64,000 nucleotides of DNA from Burkholderia sp. 8Y. GTDB taxonomy: Bacteria > Pseudomonadota > Gammaproteobacteria > Burkholderiales > Burkholderiaceae. The translations under genes were made by a program, and so were the position numbers. The notes beneath the pieces were generated by a model. That model was not told where the DNA came from, searched no databases, and worked only from the letters and a program-made list of their open reading frames with translations. How positions within the stretch are numbered: the first letter of the stretch is position 1; every line of letters begins with the position of its first letter. The stretch is taken from assembly GCF_902506145.1 (NCBI RefSeq), contig NZ_LR733519.1, forward strand, positions 1,205,777-1,269,776. Reading direction: 5' to 3'. Below, piece after piece: positions 37,275 through 46,829 of this stretch.

Positions 37275-37823
37275 ATGCGCGGAATAATGCTTTTGACGCT
37301 GCTCTTTGCGAGCGCGATAACGTCGTTCGCCGATGAAACGGAACACCATCATCATCGGCACGTTCTGCACGTCTTCGACGCGAACGGCAAGCCGGTAGGC
37401 GTTTTCAGATATGCCGACGGCAGCGCGGGTATCTACCTGACGGTGGATGGGGCGCAGGTGTTCGTGCCGATCATGCGGCGGCAAGTGTCGGGCACCGGCA
37501 ACCAGATCGTCTATTCGGCAACCGAGTTCACGTGGGGATGGTACTTCATGAATCAGTTCTATTCGGCCGATTGCAGTGGTGCGCCGCTCGTGCCGACCAG
37601 CACTGCAATGCGGCCTTCGTTCACACTGAGAAAAGGCTCGGACGTCACGCTGTATGTCGCGCCCGAGACAAACTCGCAGTTCCTGAGCGTCTCGTCCTAC
37701 ACCCTGGGCACCAACGGCCAATGCCAGCGTTATACTTCGCCGCTTACGACGGCTGGCTGGCCGGTCGAGTCCAGCCGTGTGGTAACGCAGGAACATCCTG
37801 AGCCGTTGTCGATTCACTATTGA
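37275..37823 (+). CDS. secreted hypothetical protein, tandem copy 2
   Basis: 182 residues from the ATG at 37275. A signal peptide (ends SFADE) is followed by a histidine cluster EHHHHRH and then the same domain as copy 1: VFDANGKPVG, GIYLTVDGAQVFVPI, IVYSATEFTW, YSADCSGAP, FTLRKGSDVTLYVAP. The histidine run may bind metal. It lies 62 bp after copy 1. Confidence 0.75.
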   Translation: MRGIMLLTLLFASAITSFADETEHHHHRHVLHVFDANGKPVGVFRYADGSAGIYLTVDGAQVFVPIMRRQVSGTGNQIVYSATEFTWGWYFMNQFYSADCSGAPLVPTSTAMRPSFTLRKGSDVTLYVAPETNSQFLSVSSYTLGTNGQCQRYTSPLTTAGWPVESSRVVTQEHPEPLSIHY

Positions 37824-38159
37824 ACCGCGAGAAGCGTGAACGCTCGCGTTTGTCCACCAATCTCGGCCCGCTTGGCCGGCATGCAATCTGTTTGATTAGC
37901 ATTACAGAGTAATGCATCGTCGACCAATTTTCAATGGATTGAGGTTGGCGAACGAACGGACCGTAAAATCGTCTGTACGGAAGCGCACATGATTTGATTA
38001 GTGTCACGAAGTGTCGATCTAACGCCCCCGGCTTCATGCATACTTCATTGCAGTCATCCCGGACGGATTCCCCCAATAGCGCGATGCATTCATCGCCGCG
38101 ATGTCGCGGACGGCCAGCCGCCTAAAGTCTGGCCTTTCCATTTGCACGAGAGGCTACCC
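37824..38159. other. intergenic upstream of the tyrosinase gene
   Basis: 336 bp without a gene. It carries a direct repeat, TTTGATTAG at 37891-37899 and 37993-38001, each followed by a dyad-like element. Confidence 0.5.
37899..37915. promoter_or_regulatory. inverted repeat upstream of the tyrosinase gene
   Basis: GCATTAC-AGA-GTAATGC has perfect 7-bp arms. It follows the first TTTGATTAG copy; the second copy is followed by a looser version (TGTCAC-GAA-GTGTCG). It is a candidate operator about 245 bp upstream of the start. Confidence 0.4.
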
Positions 38160-39644
38160 ATGGCCACTACTTCAACCAGCCGCCGCGCGTTCGTTCAAGG
38201 AACGTCCGCGGCGCTGGCGCTTGCCACGCTTCCAAGATTGAGTGTCGCGCAGACACCGACCGTTATTCGGCTCGAATGGCAGGCGTTCAAGATAACACCG
38301 CAGTACCAATCGTACTTATCTGCCATTCAACGGATGAAAAGCTTTACGAGCGCCTCGGACAACCGCTCCTGGCAGTATTGGGCCAATATCCACGCAAACT
38401 ACTGTCCGCACAGCAAAGCGTATTTTCTGGCCTGGCACCGCGGCCTCCTTTCGCTCTACGAGAAACAACTTCGCACAGCATCCGGCGACAGCAAAATCGC
38501 ACATCCGTACTGGGATTACTACACCTATCCGATCATTCCATCCGAATTCACCGACAAAGCAACCGGCAATCCGCTTTACACACCGCGCGTGAACACCAGC
38601 GCCTGGCCGGCACTGAGCATGACGCCTTTCGGGACGGGGGTGACCAACTTTCAGTTCGGGCTGAACAATGCGTTCGAGACCAATCTGGAGAACGCTCCGC
38701 ATGATCCGGTGCATGACATTATTGGCGGCTATCTGGCGGATATCGCCACTGCGGCGCTCGATCCGCTTTTCTATCTCCATCATACGAACCTCGATCGTCT
38801 GTGGAACGCGTGGTCCCGCCGTTCGACGAGCAGGCTGCCTGCGGCGACCAACACGTATTGGAACGGCCAATTCACCTATGCCAGCGGCCTGACCATGAGC
38901 CGCTCGCTGACGCGCACCGTCGCCGGCCTTAATTACGACTACGCGAATGACAATATGCCGACTGGTTTGCCGCCCCAGGCCCAGCAGGGGCGCATCATTC
39001 GCGTGCAGGCGCAAGTCACGGCGCTCCAGGTGCGGCCGAAGCTGCGCACGTTCCCGGCAACGCCGGGGCGCACCGTTTCGTCGAACCGGCTGTCGCTCGG
39101 CGGCTTGACGACGATCCCGCTCGACAACAATTCGATTAGCGCCGGCATTCCGCTTCAAAGTTCAAGCGCGAATGCGCTGCGTGACGCGCTCGCGACATCT
39201 CCAGCGGCCGACCTGAGCAATCCGGCAGCCGGGGCCGCGAATGGGCAAGCGCAGTCGCCCGCGGCCAGTCAAGGGGGCGGACAGGCCAAGAACGCGGGCC
39301 GGTACGTCAAGCTCGTTTTGGACGGCCTGAACGCATCGCCAGCGGGTCAGGCCGGCGGCTACTTCTATAACATCTACGTCAATCTGCCGCCTTCCGGCGA
39401 TGTCGATGCCGTCGGCCCGATGCATTTTGCCGGCACCATCGGCGCATTCGAAGTGTCCGTGGCCGTGCATCATGCGGGCGGCAAGAAAGAGTTCGACATT
39501 ACGTATCTGCTGGCGAGTCTCGGCGTTACCGATCTCAGCCAAGTCGTCGTGAGCTTTTCCCGTATCAATGGGTTGAACGCTGCACAGGGCAACGTGGTGT
39601 CGATTGGGGAGATGCGCGTGGAATTGGGCACGGACGCGCCCTGA
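38160..39644 (+). CDS. Tat-exported tyrosinase-family copper oxidase
   Basis: 494 residues from the ATG at 38160. A twin-arginine signal (SRRAFVQG) precedes the catalytic domain. CuA ligands are H78, H84 and H93; CuB ligands are H181, H185 and H208 (HDPVHD... DPLFYLHHTNLDRLW). C82 sits two residues before H84, as in enzymes with a Cys-His thioether crosslink. Residues about 340-494 form an extra beta-rich domain similar to plant polyphenol-oxidase C-terminal regions (RYVKLVLDGLNASPAGQAGGYFYNIYVNLP). It should hydroxylate phenols or oxidise catechols. A strong terminator follows. Confidence 0.9.
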   Translation: MATTSTSRRAFVQGTSAALALATLPRLSVAQTPTVIRLEWQAFKITPQYQSYLSAIQRMKSFTSASDNRSWQYWANIHANYCPHSKAYFLAWHRGLLSLYEKQLRTASGDSKIAHPYWDYYTYPIIPSEFTDKATGNPLYTPRVNTSAWPALSMTPFGTGVTNFQFGLNNAFETNLENAPHDPVHDIIGGYLADIATAALDPLFYLHHTNLDRLWNAWSRRSTSRLPAATNTYWNGQFTYASGLTMSRSLTRTVAGLNYDYANDNMPTGLPPQAQQGRIIRVQAQVTALQVRPKLRTFPATPGRTVSSNRLSLGGLTTIPLDNNSISAGIPLQSSSANALRDALATSPAADLSNPAAGAANGQAQSPAASQGGGQAKNAGRYVKLVLDGLNASPAGQAGGYFYNIYVNLPPSGDVDAVGPMHFAGTIGAFEVSVAVHHAGGKKEFDITYLLASLGVTDLSQVVVSFSRINGLNAAQGNVVSIGEMRVELGTDAP

Positions 39645-39682
39645 TACGAAAGCGTCTTTGGTCGAGTTCGACACGTGACTGC

Positions 39683-39735
39683 CCGCGCGAATCGCTTACG
39701 ATGACTCATCGAAAGCGATTCGCGCGGCTTTTTTT
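39683..39735 (+). terminator. rho-independent terminator after the tyrosinase gene
   Basis: A perfect 15-bp stem (39683-39697 with 39713-39727) is extended inside its loop by a further CGATG/CATCG stem and followed by CTTTTTTT (39728-39735). Confidence 0.93.
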
Positions 39736-39841
39736 GCATATCGCGATGCTTCGCACGGCCATGAACGACGACAAGAAAGCGCAATTGCTATCGGAGATGG
39801 CCCGATACCTTCGAGTGAGTCTCACACGCTTCTCGTGCGAC

Positions 39842-40300
39842 CTACTCGCTTTCCGGCATCTTGGACGAATGATGGCTCGTGATTAGCCATCTATGGCCGT
39901 TCCATACGTATGTGAAGGTATAACGCGCTTTGACTGCGGAGCCGTCCTTGAACCTGAACGTATAGACACCCGCATCGATCGCCGTGTTGCATTCGATCAT
40001 GATGTCGCGGAAGTCAATCGTGCCAACGGGCTTGCTCTCGAGGAAATGCTTGAAGTAATCCAGTTTATCCTCGACCGACAACCTCGGCTTGTTCGAGACA
40101 GTCGGCAACAGAATGGAGCGCGGCGCATAGTTCGCGACCACCTTCTGAGGATTCCCCGTCTTGAGCGAATCGTTCCAACGATCGAAAAGCGCGGCGATCT
40201 CCTTGTCGGAAGTCGACTTGCATGTTTCGGTCTTCGCGAGCGTGGCGCTGCTGGCGCCGGCCAGCACGGCGGCTGCGATGCATCTCGATAGGTGGTTCAA
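39842..40300 (-). CDS. exported SnoaL/SgcJ-type protein
   Basis: 152 residues with a signal peptide (1-22, ATLAK). The mature domain has the NTF2/SnoaL-like pattern of SgcJ/EcaC and CaMKII-association proteins: IAALFDRWNDSLKTGNPQKVVANYAPRSILLPTVS, then DAGVYTFRFKDGSAVKARYTFTYVW. Members form dimeric barrels; function unknown. Converges with the tyrosinase gene. Confidence 0.8.
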   Translation of the reverse strand: MNHLSRCIAAAVLAGASSATLAKTETCKSTSDKEIAALFDRWNDSLKTGNPQKVVANYAPRSILLPTVSNKPRLSVEDKLDYFKHFLESKPVGTIDFRDIMIECNTAIDAGVYTFRFKDGSAVKARYTFTYVWNGHRWLITSHHSSKMPESE

Positions 40301-40751
40301 CGTTACCCCCTTCGTCGAACGCGATGCCAGCTACGGTCCACTTCACTGATGCTTCAAGATCTTTATAGTTCAAGATCCGCCCGAGCCCAATAGGTTTTCG
40401 TCGCGACGGCGCGCCATCACGCACGCGCGATCCGGTGCACTAGCCCACCGTTCGCTGTATTCGACTGCACGGGATCTTAGGGAGTGCAGAGGGCGACGGC
40501 GGCGCGGGGTACTAAGGGCAGGGATTGATTCGACGAAGCCCTCTTACGACTCACGCGGGGGCCCGTCGATGTGTCGCGAACCACGACCGCTATTCGATAT
40601 CCGCTCGGGATAAAGAGGTTATCTTCACCTTCCTTCGTTGCGGCGCCCGCCGAGGAATGACGTAAGTGCATTCCCCGGTATCGGCGCTACGACTTCCCAT
40701 CCACGTCTTGCGGCTTCGACGACGAAACGGGTTGCACTACATCTGAACGTC
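40301..40751. other. intergenic, nothing recognised
   Basis: 451 bp with only short frames lacking coding character. Confidence 0.5.
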
Positions 40752-42047
40752 TTACTTTGCCGTTGCCTCGGCACCCGTCCAACCTCGCGTGGGCGCTCTG
40801 TCGGCGCTGCGCGCGAGAAGGCACACGACGCCCGCAGCGATGATGTCGAACACCGCCAGAACCACGAACAGCGGGCTATATCCGACCTGTGTCACGAGCA
40901 CGCCGAACAATGCCGTGAATGCCGCTGCGCCGAGATAACCTGCCATGCCGCCCATGCCGGTGGCCGTCGCGACTTCGTTCTTGCCGAACATATCGGAGGT
41001 GATCGCGTAAAGCGCACCTGACAATGTCTGGTGAGCAAAGCCGCCGACGCACAACAGCGCAATTGCCGCATATGGGCTCGCCACCAGGCCGACGCATGCC
41101 GGTCCGATCATGCACAGCGCGCCAAGCACGAACACCATCTTGCGCGACGTGAACAACGAAACCTTCGCGTACTTGTGAAACAGCGGGCTCAGATAACCGC
41201 CAAGCACGCAGCCGATATCGGCAGCCAGGAACGGCATCCATGCGAACATCGCGACTTCTTTCAGGTTCATATGCCGCTCGGTCATCATGTAGAGCGGAAT
41301 CCACGCATTGAACGTCTGCCAGGCCGGCTCCGAAAGAATGCGCGGAATGCCGATCGCCCAGAAGTCACGGCTGCCGAGCATGGCGAGCCAGCCACGCCGC
41401 GTATTGCTGCCCGCATCGCTGTGCATGGCCTCCTGTCCGCTCAGGATGTAATCGCGCTCGGCGTCGCCCAGCAGTTTCTGCTTGCGCGGATGCTTGTAGA
41501 GCGCCATCCACAGCACGCACCACACGACGCCCGCGACGCCGACCAATACGAACGCCAGTCGCCAGTCTCCGTGCATCAGCGCCCAGACGACGAGCGGCGG
41601 CGCCAGCAGCGCGCCGATCGACGAGCCGATATTGAACCAGCCGATCGCGACCGACCGTTCCTTCGCCGGAAACCACTCGCTTGTCGCCTTCACGCCGGCA
41701 GGAATGCCGGCCGCCTCGGCCACGCCGAGCAGGCCGCGGAAAAATGCCAGGCTGCGCCAGCCCGTGGACCACGCCGCCGCCGCGCATGCGAGCGACCATG
41801 CAAGCGCGAACGCCGCGAAGCCGATCTTCGTGCCCACTGTATCGAGCAGAAAGCCGGCAACGGGCTGCATGAACGCATAGCAGAGCTGCCACGCGACGAC
41901 GACGTGCGCGTACTGCTCCGTCGTCATGCCGAGATCTTTCATCATGCCGGGCGCAGCCACGGACAGCGTGTTGCGCGCCAGATAGTTGATGATGAGGCCG
42001 GCTGCGACCAGACTGACCATCCACCAGCGGATGCCTTTGATTTTCAT
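40752..42047 (-). CDS. MFS transporter, hexuronate/anion:cation symporter type
   Basis: 431 residues from the ATG at 42047, with GAGGAG upstream. Twelve transmembrane helices, with the ExuT/GudP-type sequence NYLARNTLSVAAPGMMKDLGMTTEQYAHVVVAWQLCYA near the N-terminus and AAGIPAGVKATSEWFPAKERSVAIGWFN in helix 4-5. It lies 29 bp after the uronate dehydrogenase gene, so glucuronate or galacturonate is the probable cargo. Confidence 0.9.
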   Translation of the reverse strand: MKIKGIRWWMVSLVAAGLIINYLARNTLSVAAPGMMKDLGMTTEQYAHVVVAWQLCYAFMQPVAGFLLDTVGTKIGFAAFALAWSLACAAAAWSTGWRSLAFFRGLLGVAEAAGIPAGVKATSEWFPAKERSVAIGWFNIGSSIGALLAPPLVVWALMHGDWRLAFVLVGVAGVVWCVLWMALYKHPRKQKLLGDAERDYILSGQEAMHSDAGSNTRRGWLAMLGSRDFWAIGIPRILSEPAWQTFNAWIPLYMMTERHMNLKEVAMFAWMPFLAADIGCVLGGYLSPLFHKYAKVSLFTSRKMVFVLGALCMIGPACVGLVASPYAAIALLCVGGFAHQTLSGALYAITSDMFGKNEVATATGMGGMAGYLGAAAFTALFGVLVTQVGYSPLFVVLAVFDIIAAGVVCLLARSADRAPTRGWTGAEATAK

Positions 42048-42076
42048 GCCATGTCTCCTCGTGACTCTTCGATGCT

Positions 42077-42913
42077 TCAGGACTGCTTCGCCGCAGTGCC
42101 CGTCCGGTCGTCCGCAGCAGCGTCGTCGCGCGAATAATCGATGCCGACAAAGCCGCCGCCCTGGAACCGCTGACCCAGCGCGTCGAGCGGATTGGGACGC
42201 GCGAGAATGTCCTCCGCGTAGTCCTCGGCGTTTTGAGTGGGCTGATAACCGAGACGCGCGGCGCCGCTGTTGTCCCACCAGCTGCGGGAATTGGCCGACA
42301 CGCCCCAGACGGTCAGGAAGCCGACGTCATCCGCGTCGATACAGCGATCGAGGAAATGCATCAGATCGCGATGGCCGAACCAGGTGCTGAGATGGCGCGG
42401 CTCGGTAGGCCGTTCGAGGCAACTGCCGATACGCACGCAGATGCTCTCGATACCGTGCTTGTCCCAATACATCCTCGCGAGCGATTCGCCCCACACCTTG
42501 CTCAGCCCATAGAAGCCGTCCGGGCGCAGTTCACAGTCGAGAGCGAGATGCTCGGTGACCGGATACATGCCAATCGCGTGATTCGAACTCGCGAATACGA
42601 TGCGCTTCACCCCTTGCCGGCGTGCGCCTTCGTACACTTCGACCAGCGCGCGCAGATTGTTTTCGATGATCTCGGGCAGCGGGCGCTCGACGCTCGTGCC
42701 GGCGAAGTGGACCAACACATCCACGCCTTCGAGCAGCCGGTCGACCACGGCAGGATCGCGCAGGTCGCCGTGCATGACGTCCTCGCCTTCGACAAGGGGC
42801 GTCAGCGCCCTTGAACCTGCCGCCGAACGTACCGGCGTGCCGCGCGCGACAAAGGCAGCGCGGACGACGGAACCAAGCTGGCCACCCGCACCGCTGAGGG
42901 CGATAGACTTCAT
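42077..42913 (-). CDS. udh: uronate dehydrogenase
   Basis: 278 residues from the ATG at 42913 (GAGAGGA upstream). An SDR Rossmann motif (SGAGGQLG) begins the protein. It matches the Agrobacterium Udh throughout its length: IVFASSNHAIGMYPVTE, FYGLSK with catalytic Tyr and Lys, ESICVRIGSC, LSTWFGHRD, WGVSANSRSWWDNS and RFQGGGFV. It oxidises D-glucuronate and D-galacturonate to aldaro-lactones with NAD. The adjacent MFS gene would import the substrate; the downstream aldarate enzymes are not in the window. Confidence 0.92.
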   Translation of the reverse strand: MKSIALSGAGGQLGSVVRAAFVARGTPVRSAAGSRALTPLVEGEDVMHGDLRDPAVVDRLLEGVDVLVHFAGTSVERPLPEIIENNLRALVEVYEGARRQGVKRIVFASSNHAIGMYPVTEHLALDCELRPDGFYGLSKVWGESLARMYWDKHGIESICVRIGSCLERPTEPRHLSTWFGHRDLMHFLDRCIDADDVGFLTVWGVSANSRSWWDNSGAARLGYQPTQNAEDYAEDILARPNPLDALGQRFQGGGFVGIDYSRDDAAADDRTGTAAKQS

Positions 42914-43687
42914 GGGATTTCCTCTCCGGGTTTGCGCGGAACGCCCCGTGATCAACCACCACGCGATGCATCGGTCCGCAACGAAAACGTTGTACGATGA
43001 CGTACTATCTCACGCCGGCATTGTGCCTGCCAATCGCGTGTATACCCTCGTGATTTCAGGGCATTGGCTGCAAGCTGGCCGTAGGAAAAGGTTTTCCAAA
43101 AGAAGACACTCATACGACGACCTATTTGCACCGACGTGCGCACGGTTTTCTTGGGGCGGCGCGGTCCGGCGCGCCCAAGACGAACGACTTGACCGGTGAT
43201 CGCGTAGCGTCCGTCTGTCGGGCGCATGGTCGGCAGACCGCTGTCACAACAGGTGCTAGCCGCTCAGCGCATCGAGTGCCGCGACCAGTGCGCCGCCTTA
43301 CGCGGGATGAACGGCGGTCCTTCGGGAACGTGGTCGATCTGCTCACGATGGAGTCGAATAGCGAGCACCCGAAACGCATCGGGTGTGCGGAACTTCCGAA
43401 GTCTGCTTAGGTAGACAAGGGTATGTTCTTCGACTTTGGCGGCCACCCGTGTGATTCGCTGTTGCAGCGAAGAACGATCGCGTCCGTCTTGAGCCGCGCG
43501 GCCCAGCCGGTCTTCTGCAAAAGGCGGGAACCGGAGGAAGTCCGTGCGTGTTGAGGTACGAGGCTCAGGAATAGGCTTCCATTACACGTTCAAGCTTGAG
43601 CCAATGTGCGCAATGCGAAAGGCGCTTCGAGAGCATCGCGCTCCATAGAGCAGAATCGCTCCTCCCGGGCAACGCGTGTGCGTCGAG
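42914..43687. other. intergenic, nothing recognised
   Basis: 774 bp. Short frames occur on both strands but none has coding-like composition, a ribosome binding site or a family match. It should hold the udh promoter. Confidence 0.5.
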
Positions 43688-45244
43688 TCACAACTGCGAT
43701 TCAATCGGCAGGATGCCGAGCATCCAGATGCCCGCGCGCTTGAACGCCGACACGCCCGGCTCGCTTTCGAGCACGGTCGTGCTTCCATTGGCGTCGGTAT
43801 CGACCCAGACCATCCGCGTGCCGCCGTTCCCGTCATCCTGCAACTCGACACGCCACGCCTTTCGATCGATATTGGCGCCGATACCATCCGCCACTTGTTC
43901 GGCCGCTGCCGCGCTTTCGCAATAGACACCAATCTCCGTATTCAACTCGATGGAACGCGGGTCGAGGTTCATGGAACCGATGAAAATGCGCTTGCGATCG
44001 AACACGTAAGTCTTCGCGTGCAGTGACGCCTTGGATGAGCCGAACGTCGATTTTTTCGTGCTCTTGTCATCATCCGTCGATGCGACAGGCTTCAACTCAT
44101 ACAAGCGCACGCCTGCTTCCAGCATATCCTTGCGATAGCGTTGATAGCCGGCGTGCACCGCGGCGACATCGGTGGCCGCGAGGGAATTGGTCAGCACCGT
44201 GACACGCACGCCGCGCGATGTCATCGACCGAAGCCAACGTACGCCTTCATCGCGCGGAACGAAATAAGGCGACACGATCAGCATGTCCGTGTCGGGATCG
44301 AGCTTCAGGGCCTTTATTTGCGACATCAAATGGCCCTCGGTGTCCCCGGGCGCGCGTGTGATCTTCGCAGGATCGTCATAGAGAAGCGTCGCCTTGCCCC
44401 ATGAAAACGCGGTGTCGCGCTGTTCAATGACAGTCGCGAGGCGCTCGCGCACTTTCGCGACATAAGGCGAATGAGTTTCCGACAACAGATACGCGTCGAG
44501 TTTCTCGCGATATGCCACTAATGCGTCGGGATCGGCGTGACGTCGCATCAGATGCTCGATCGGATAGGCCGCATCCGAGTTCCAATAAAGATCGAACGCA
44601 TTCGATACTTCACGTACGACAGGTCCATGCACGAGCACATCGAGATCGCCGAATGCGACCGTGCTCGATGCGCCGAAGTACTCGTCGCCGATATTGCGGC
44701 CGCCGAGAATCGCGGCCTGATTATCGGCGATAAGCGCCTTGTTATGCATGCGACGATTCACGCGAAAAAACTCCGCCGCCGAGCCCAGTCTCTTGAAGGT
44801 GCGGTTCGCCACAGGATTGAAGAGACGCACCTGTACGTGCGGATGCGATGCCAGCGCGAGAAGAAATTGATCGTCGGCGTTAGTGCCGAGGTCGTCGAGG
44901 AGAAGACGCACGCGCACGCCGCGATCGGCTGCACGCATGATCGATGCGGCCATCTCTCGCCCCGTGAGATCCGCATGCCAGATGTAGTATTGGAGATCGA
45001 GCGTGCGATCGGCGGTCTCGCTCAGAATCACGCGCCCGATGAGTGCATCCGTGCCGTCCGATAGCAGGTGGAACGCATTGTCGCCGGGATGCTCGGTCTC
45101 GCTCGCCGCGAAGGACTTGCCGAGCCGCGTGTTCGCGGTGTCGGTGAGGGCGTGAGTTTCGTCGCGTCCTGCTTGCGGCGGAAGGCTCGCACATGCCGTC
45201 ATCAACAGCATTAACGCAACCGCGAACCATGTACGAAGTTTCAT
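43688..45244 (-). CDS. phospholipase D-family lipoprotein (cardiolipin synthase-like)
   Basis: 518 residues from the ATG at 45244. A lipoprotein signal peptide has lipobox MTAC near residue 18. Two HKD motifs are complete: RMHNKALIADNQAAILGGRNI and SLHAKTYVFDRKRIFIGSMNLD, which together form the phosphatidyltransferase active site. Family members move phosphatidyl groups; the lipid anchor puts this one in the periplasm or outer membrane, unlike the main cardiolipin synthase. Confidence 0.9.
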   Translation of the reverse strand: MKLRTWFAVALMLLMTACASLPPQAGRDETHALTDTANTRLGKSFAASETEHPGDNAFHLLSDGTDALIGRVILSETADRTLDLQYYIWHADLTGREMAASIMRAADRGVRVRLLLDDLGTNADDQFLLALASHPHVQVRLFNPVANRTFKRLGSAAEFFRVNRRMHNKALIADNQAAILGGRNIGDEYFGASSTVAFGDLDVLVHGPVVREVSNAFDLYWNSDAAYPIEHLMRRHADPDALVAYREKLDAYLLSETHSPYVAKVRERLATVIEQRDTAFSWGKATLLYDDPAKITRAPGDTEGHLMSQIKALKLDPDTDMLIVSPYFVPRDEGVRWLRSMTSRGVRVTVLTNSLAATDVAAVHAGYQRYRKDMLEAGVRLYELKPVASTDDDKSTKKSTFGSSKASLHAKTYVFDRKRIFIGSMNLDPRSIELNTEIGVYCESAAAAEQVADGIGANIDRKAWRVELQDDGNGGTRMVWVDTDANGSTTVLESEPGVSAFKRAGIWMLGILPIESQL

Positions 45245-45407
45245 CGCGCACCCTCGGCTAAGTTGACGTGCTCTGAGCCAGGCGCCTCCGTCAAATGCGC
45301 GCACGCATGCCTTTGACAACTTCTCAGAGGACGTCGCGTGCGGCTTGCGCCGCGAGCGAACTTCGATACGATGACTATGGCGTTCGCAAGGGTTCTCGTC
45401 CCATCAA

Positions 45408-46829
45408 CTAGGCGCGGTGGTCGCGAAGAAATCTGAAGAACTCAACGCCCTCTTGCAGGCGCCGCTTCATCATCTCCCAACTGACCAGCATCTCGCGAAC
45501 GATTTCCCAAATCTTTGCCGGCCTGAAATAGAAACGCTTATAGAACTCTTCGACGGCGAGAAAAATCTCGTCGCGCGACAGATGAGGATAGCCGATAGTC
45601 GAGGCTTGAGTGCCTGCCGAATTGACGAGCGTGATGACTTTGCTTTCTTCCAGCCATCCGTTCTGCAATGCTTGCTTGTGCAGGACCGTCCCCGGATACG
45701 GTGCGGCGAGCGACACCTGGATCGTGTGAGGATTGATTTCTTTCGCGTATTGAATCGTTTTCTGTATCGTCTCGCGGGTTTCGCCGGGAAGCCCAAGAAT
45801 GAAGGTCCCGTGAATCTTGATCCCGAGCTTGCGGCAATCGTCGTTGAAGCGGCGCGCCATGTCGGTTCTGAGCCCCTTCTTGACATTCACGAGTATCTGA
45901 TCGTCGCCCGATTCGTAACCCACGAGCAGGAGCCGCAGTCCGTTTTCCTTCATCACTTTGAGGGTTGAATACGGCACGTTCGCTTTCGCGTTGCACGACC
46001 ACGTGACCCCGAGTTTGCCCAGGCCGCGAGCGATCTCCTCGGCTCTCGGTCTCAGATCGGTGAAGGTGTCGTCATCGAACATGATCTCCTTGACTTCGGG
46101 CATGTTGTCCCTGATCCATTTCACTTCCTCGAGTACGTTCTCCACCGAGCGCGTCCGATAGCGGTGGCCTCCAACGGTGTGCGGCCAAAGGCAGAAGGTG
46201 CATCGAGATTTGCAGCCTCGGCCGGTGTAGATCGATACATACGGATGCTTGAGGTAGCCGCTGAAGTAATTCGCACTCTTGAGGTCGCGCTTGTAGATGG
46301 GTGCAACGAACGGCAACTGGTCCATGTCTTCCAGGATCGGCCGGGCCTCGTTGTGCATGATGCCGCCATCGGGCAAGCGATAGCTGAGGCCGAGAATCGA
46401 TTCGAAAGGAAGTCCCTGCGCGATGTCCCGACAGGTAAAGTCGAACTCTTCGCGACATACGAAATCGAGCGCATCGCTTGCGGTAAGCGAGCCGTGAGGA
46501 TCGACCGCCACCTTTGCTCCGACCATCCCGACGAGGATGCCGGACTTGCGCTGTTTTAGAAGCTCGACGAATTGCACATCGGCCGAGAACGATGGAGAAC
46601 TCGTATGAATAATGACCAGCTCGTATGCCTGGGCGATGTCGAGCGTCGTATCCAGAGACAGACCTTCTGCAGGAGCGTCCACGAGACGACAGCCCTCGAC
46701 CAGCGCCGCGGGCTGTGCGAGCCACGTCGGATACCAGAAGGATCGAATTTCGCGCCTCGTCTGAAACCGCGAGCCCGCTCCGCCATCGAAGCCGTCGTAT
46801 GAAGGAACCTGTAAAAACAGCGTTTTCAT
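45408..46829 (-). CDS. hpnJ: hopanoid-associated B12-binding radical SAM protein HpnJ
   Basis: 473 residues. An N-terminal cobalamin-binding-like domain (about 1-160) is followed by a radical SAM barrel with cluster motif C206-x3-C210-x2-C213 (GRGCKSRCTFC) and KANVPYSTLKVMKENGLRLLLVGYESGDD. Length and sequence fit HpnJ, which converts the ribose-derived hopanoid side chain into the cyclitol headgroup. Other hopanoid genes (shc, hpnGHIKN) are absent from the window, so this copy is isolated. Confidence 0.88.
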   Translation of the reverse strand: MKTLFLQVPSYDGFDGGAGSRFQTRREIRSFWYPTWLAQPAALVEGCRLVDAPAEGLSLDTTLDIAQAYELVIIHTSSPSFSADVQFVELLKQRKSGILVGMVGAKVAVDPHGSLTASDALDFVCREEFDFTCRDIAQGLPFESILGLSYRLPDGGIMHNEARPILEDMDQLPFVAPIYKRDLKSANYFSGYLKHPYVSIYTGRGCKSRCTFCLWPHTVGGHRYRTRSVENVLEEVKWIRDNMPEVKEIMFDDDTFTDLRPRAEEIARGLGKLGVTWSCNAKANVPYSTLKVMKENGLRLLLVGYESGDDQILVNVKKGLRTDMARRFNDDCRKLGIKIHGTFILGLPGETRETIQKTIQYAKEINPHTIQVSLAAPYPGTVLHKQALQNGWLEESKVITLVNSAGTQASTIGYPHLSRDEIFLAVEEFYKRFYFRPAKIWEIVREMLVSWEMMKRRLQEGVEFFRFLRDHRA

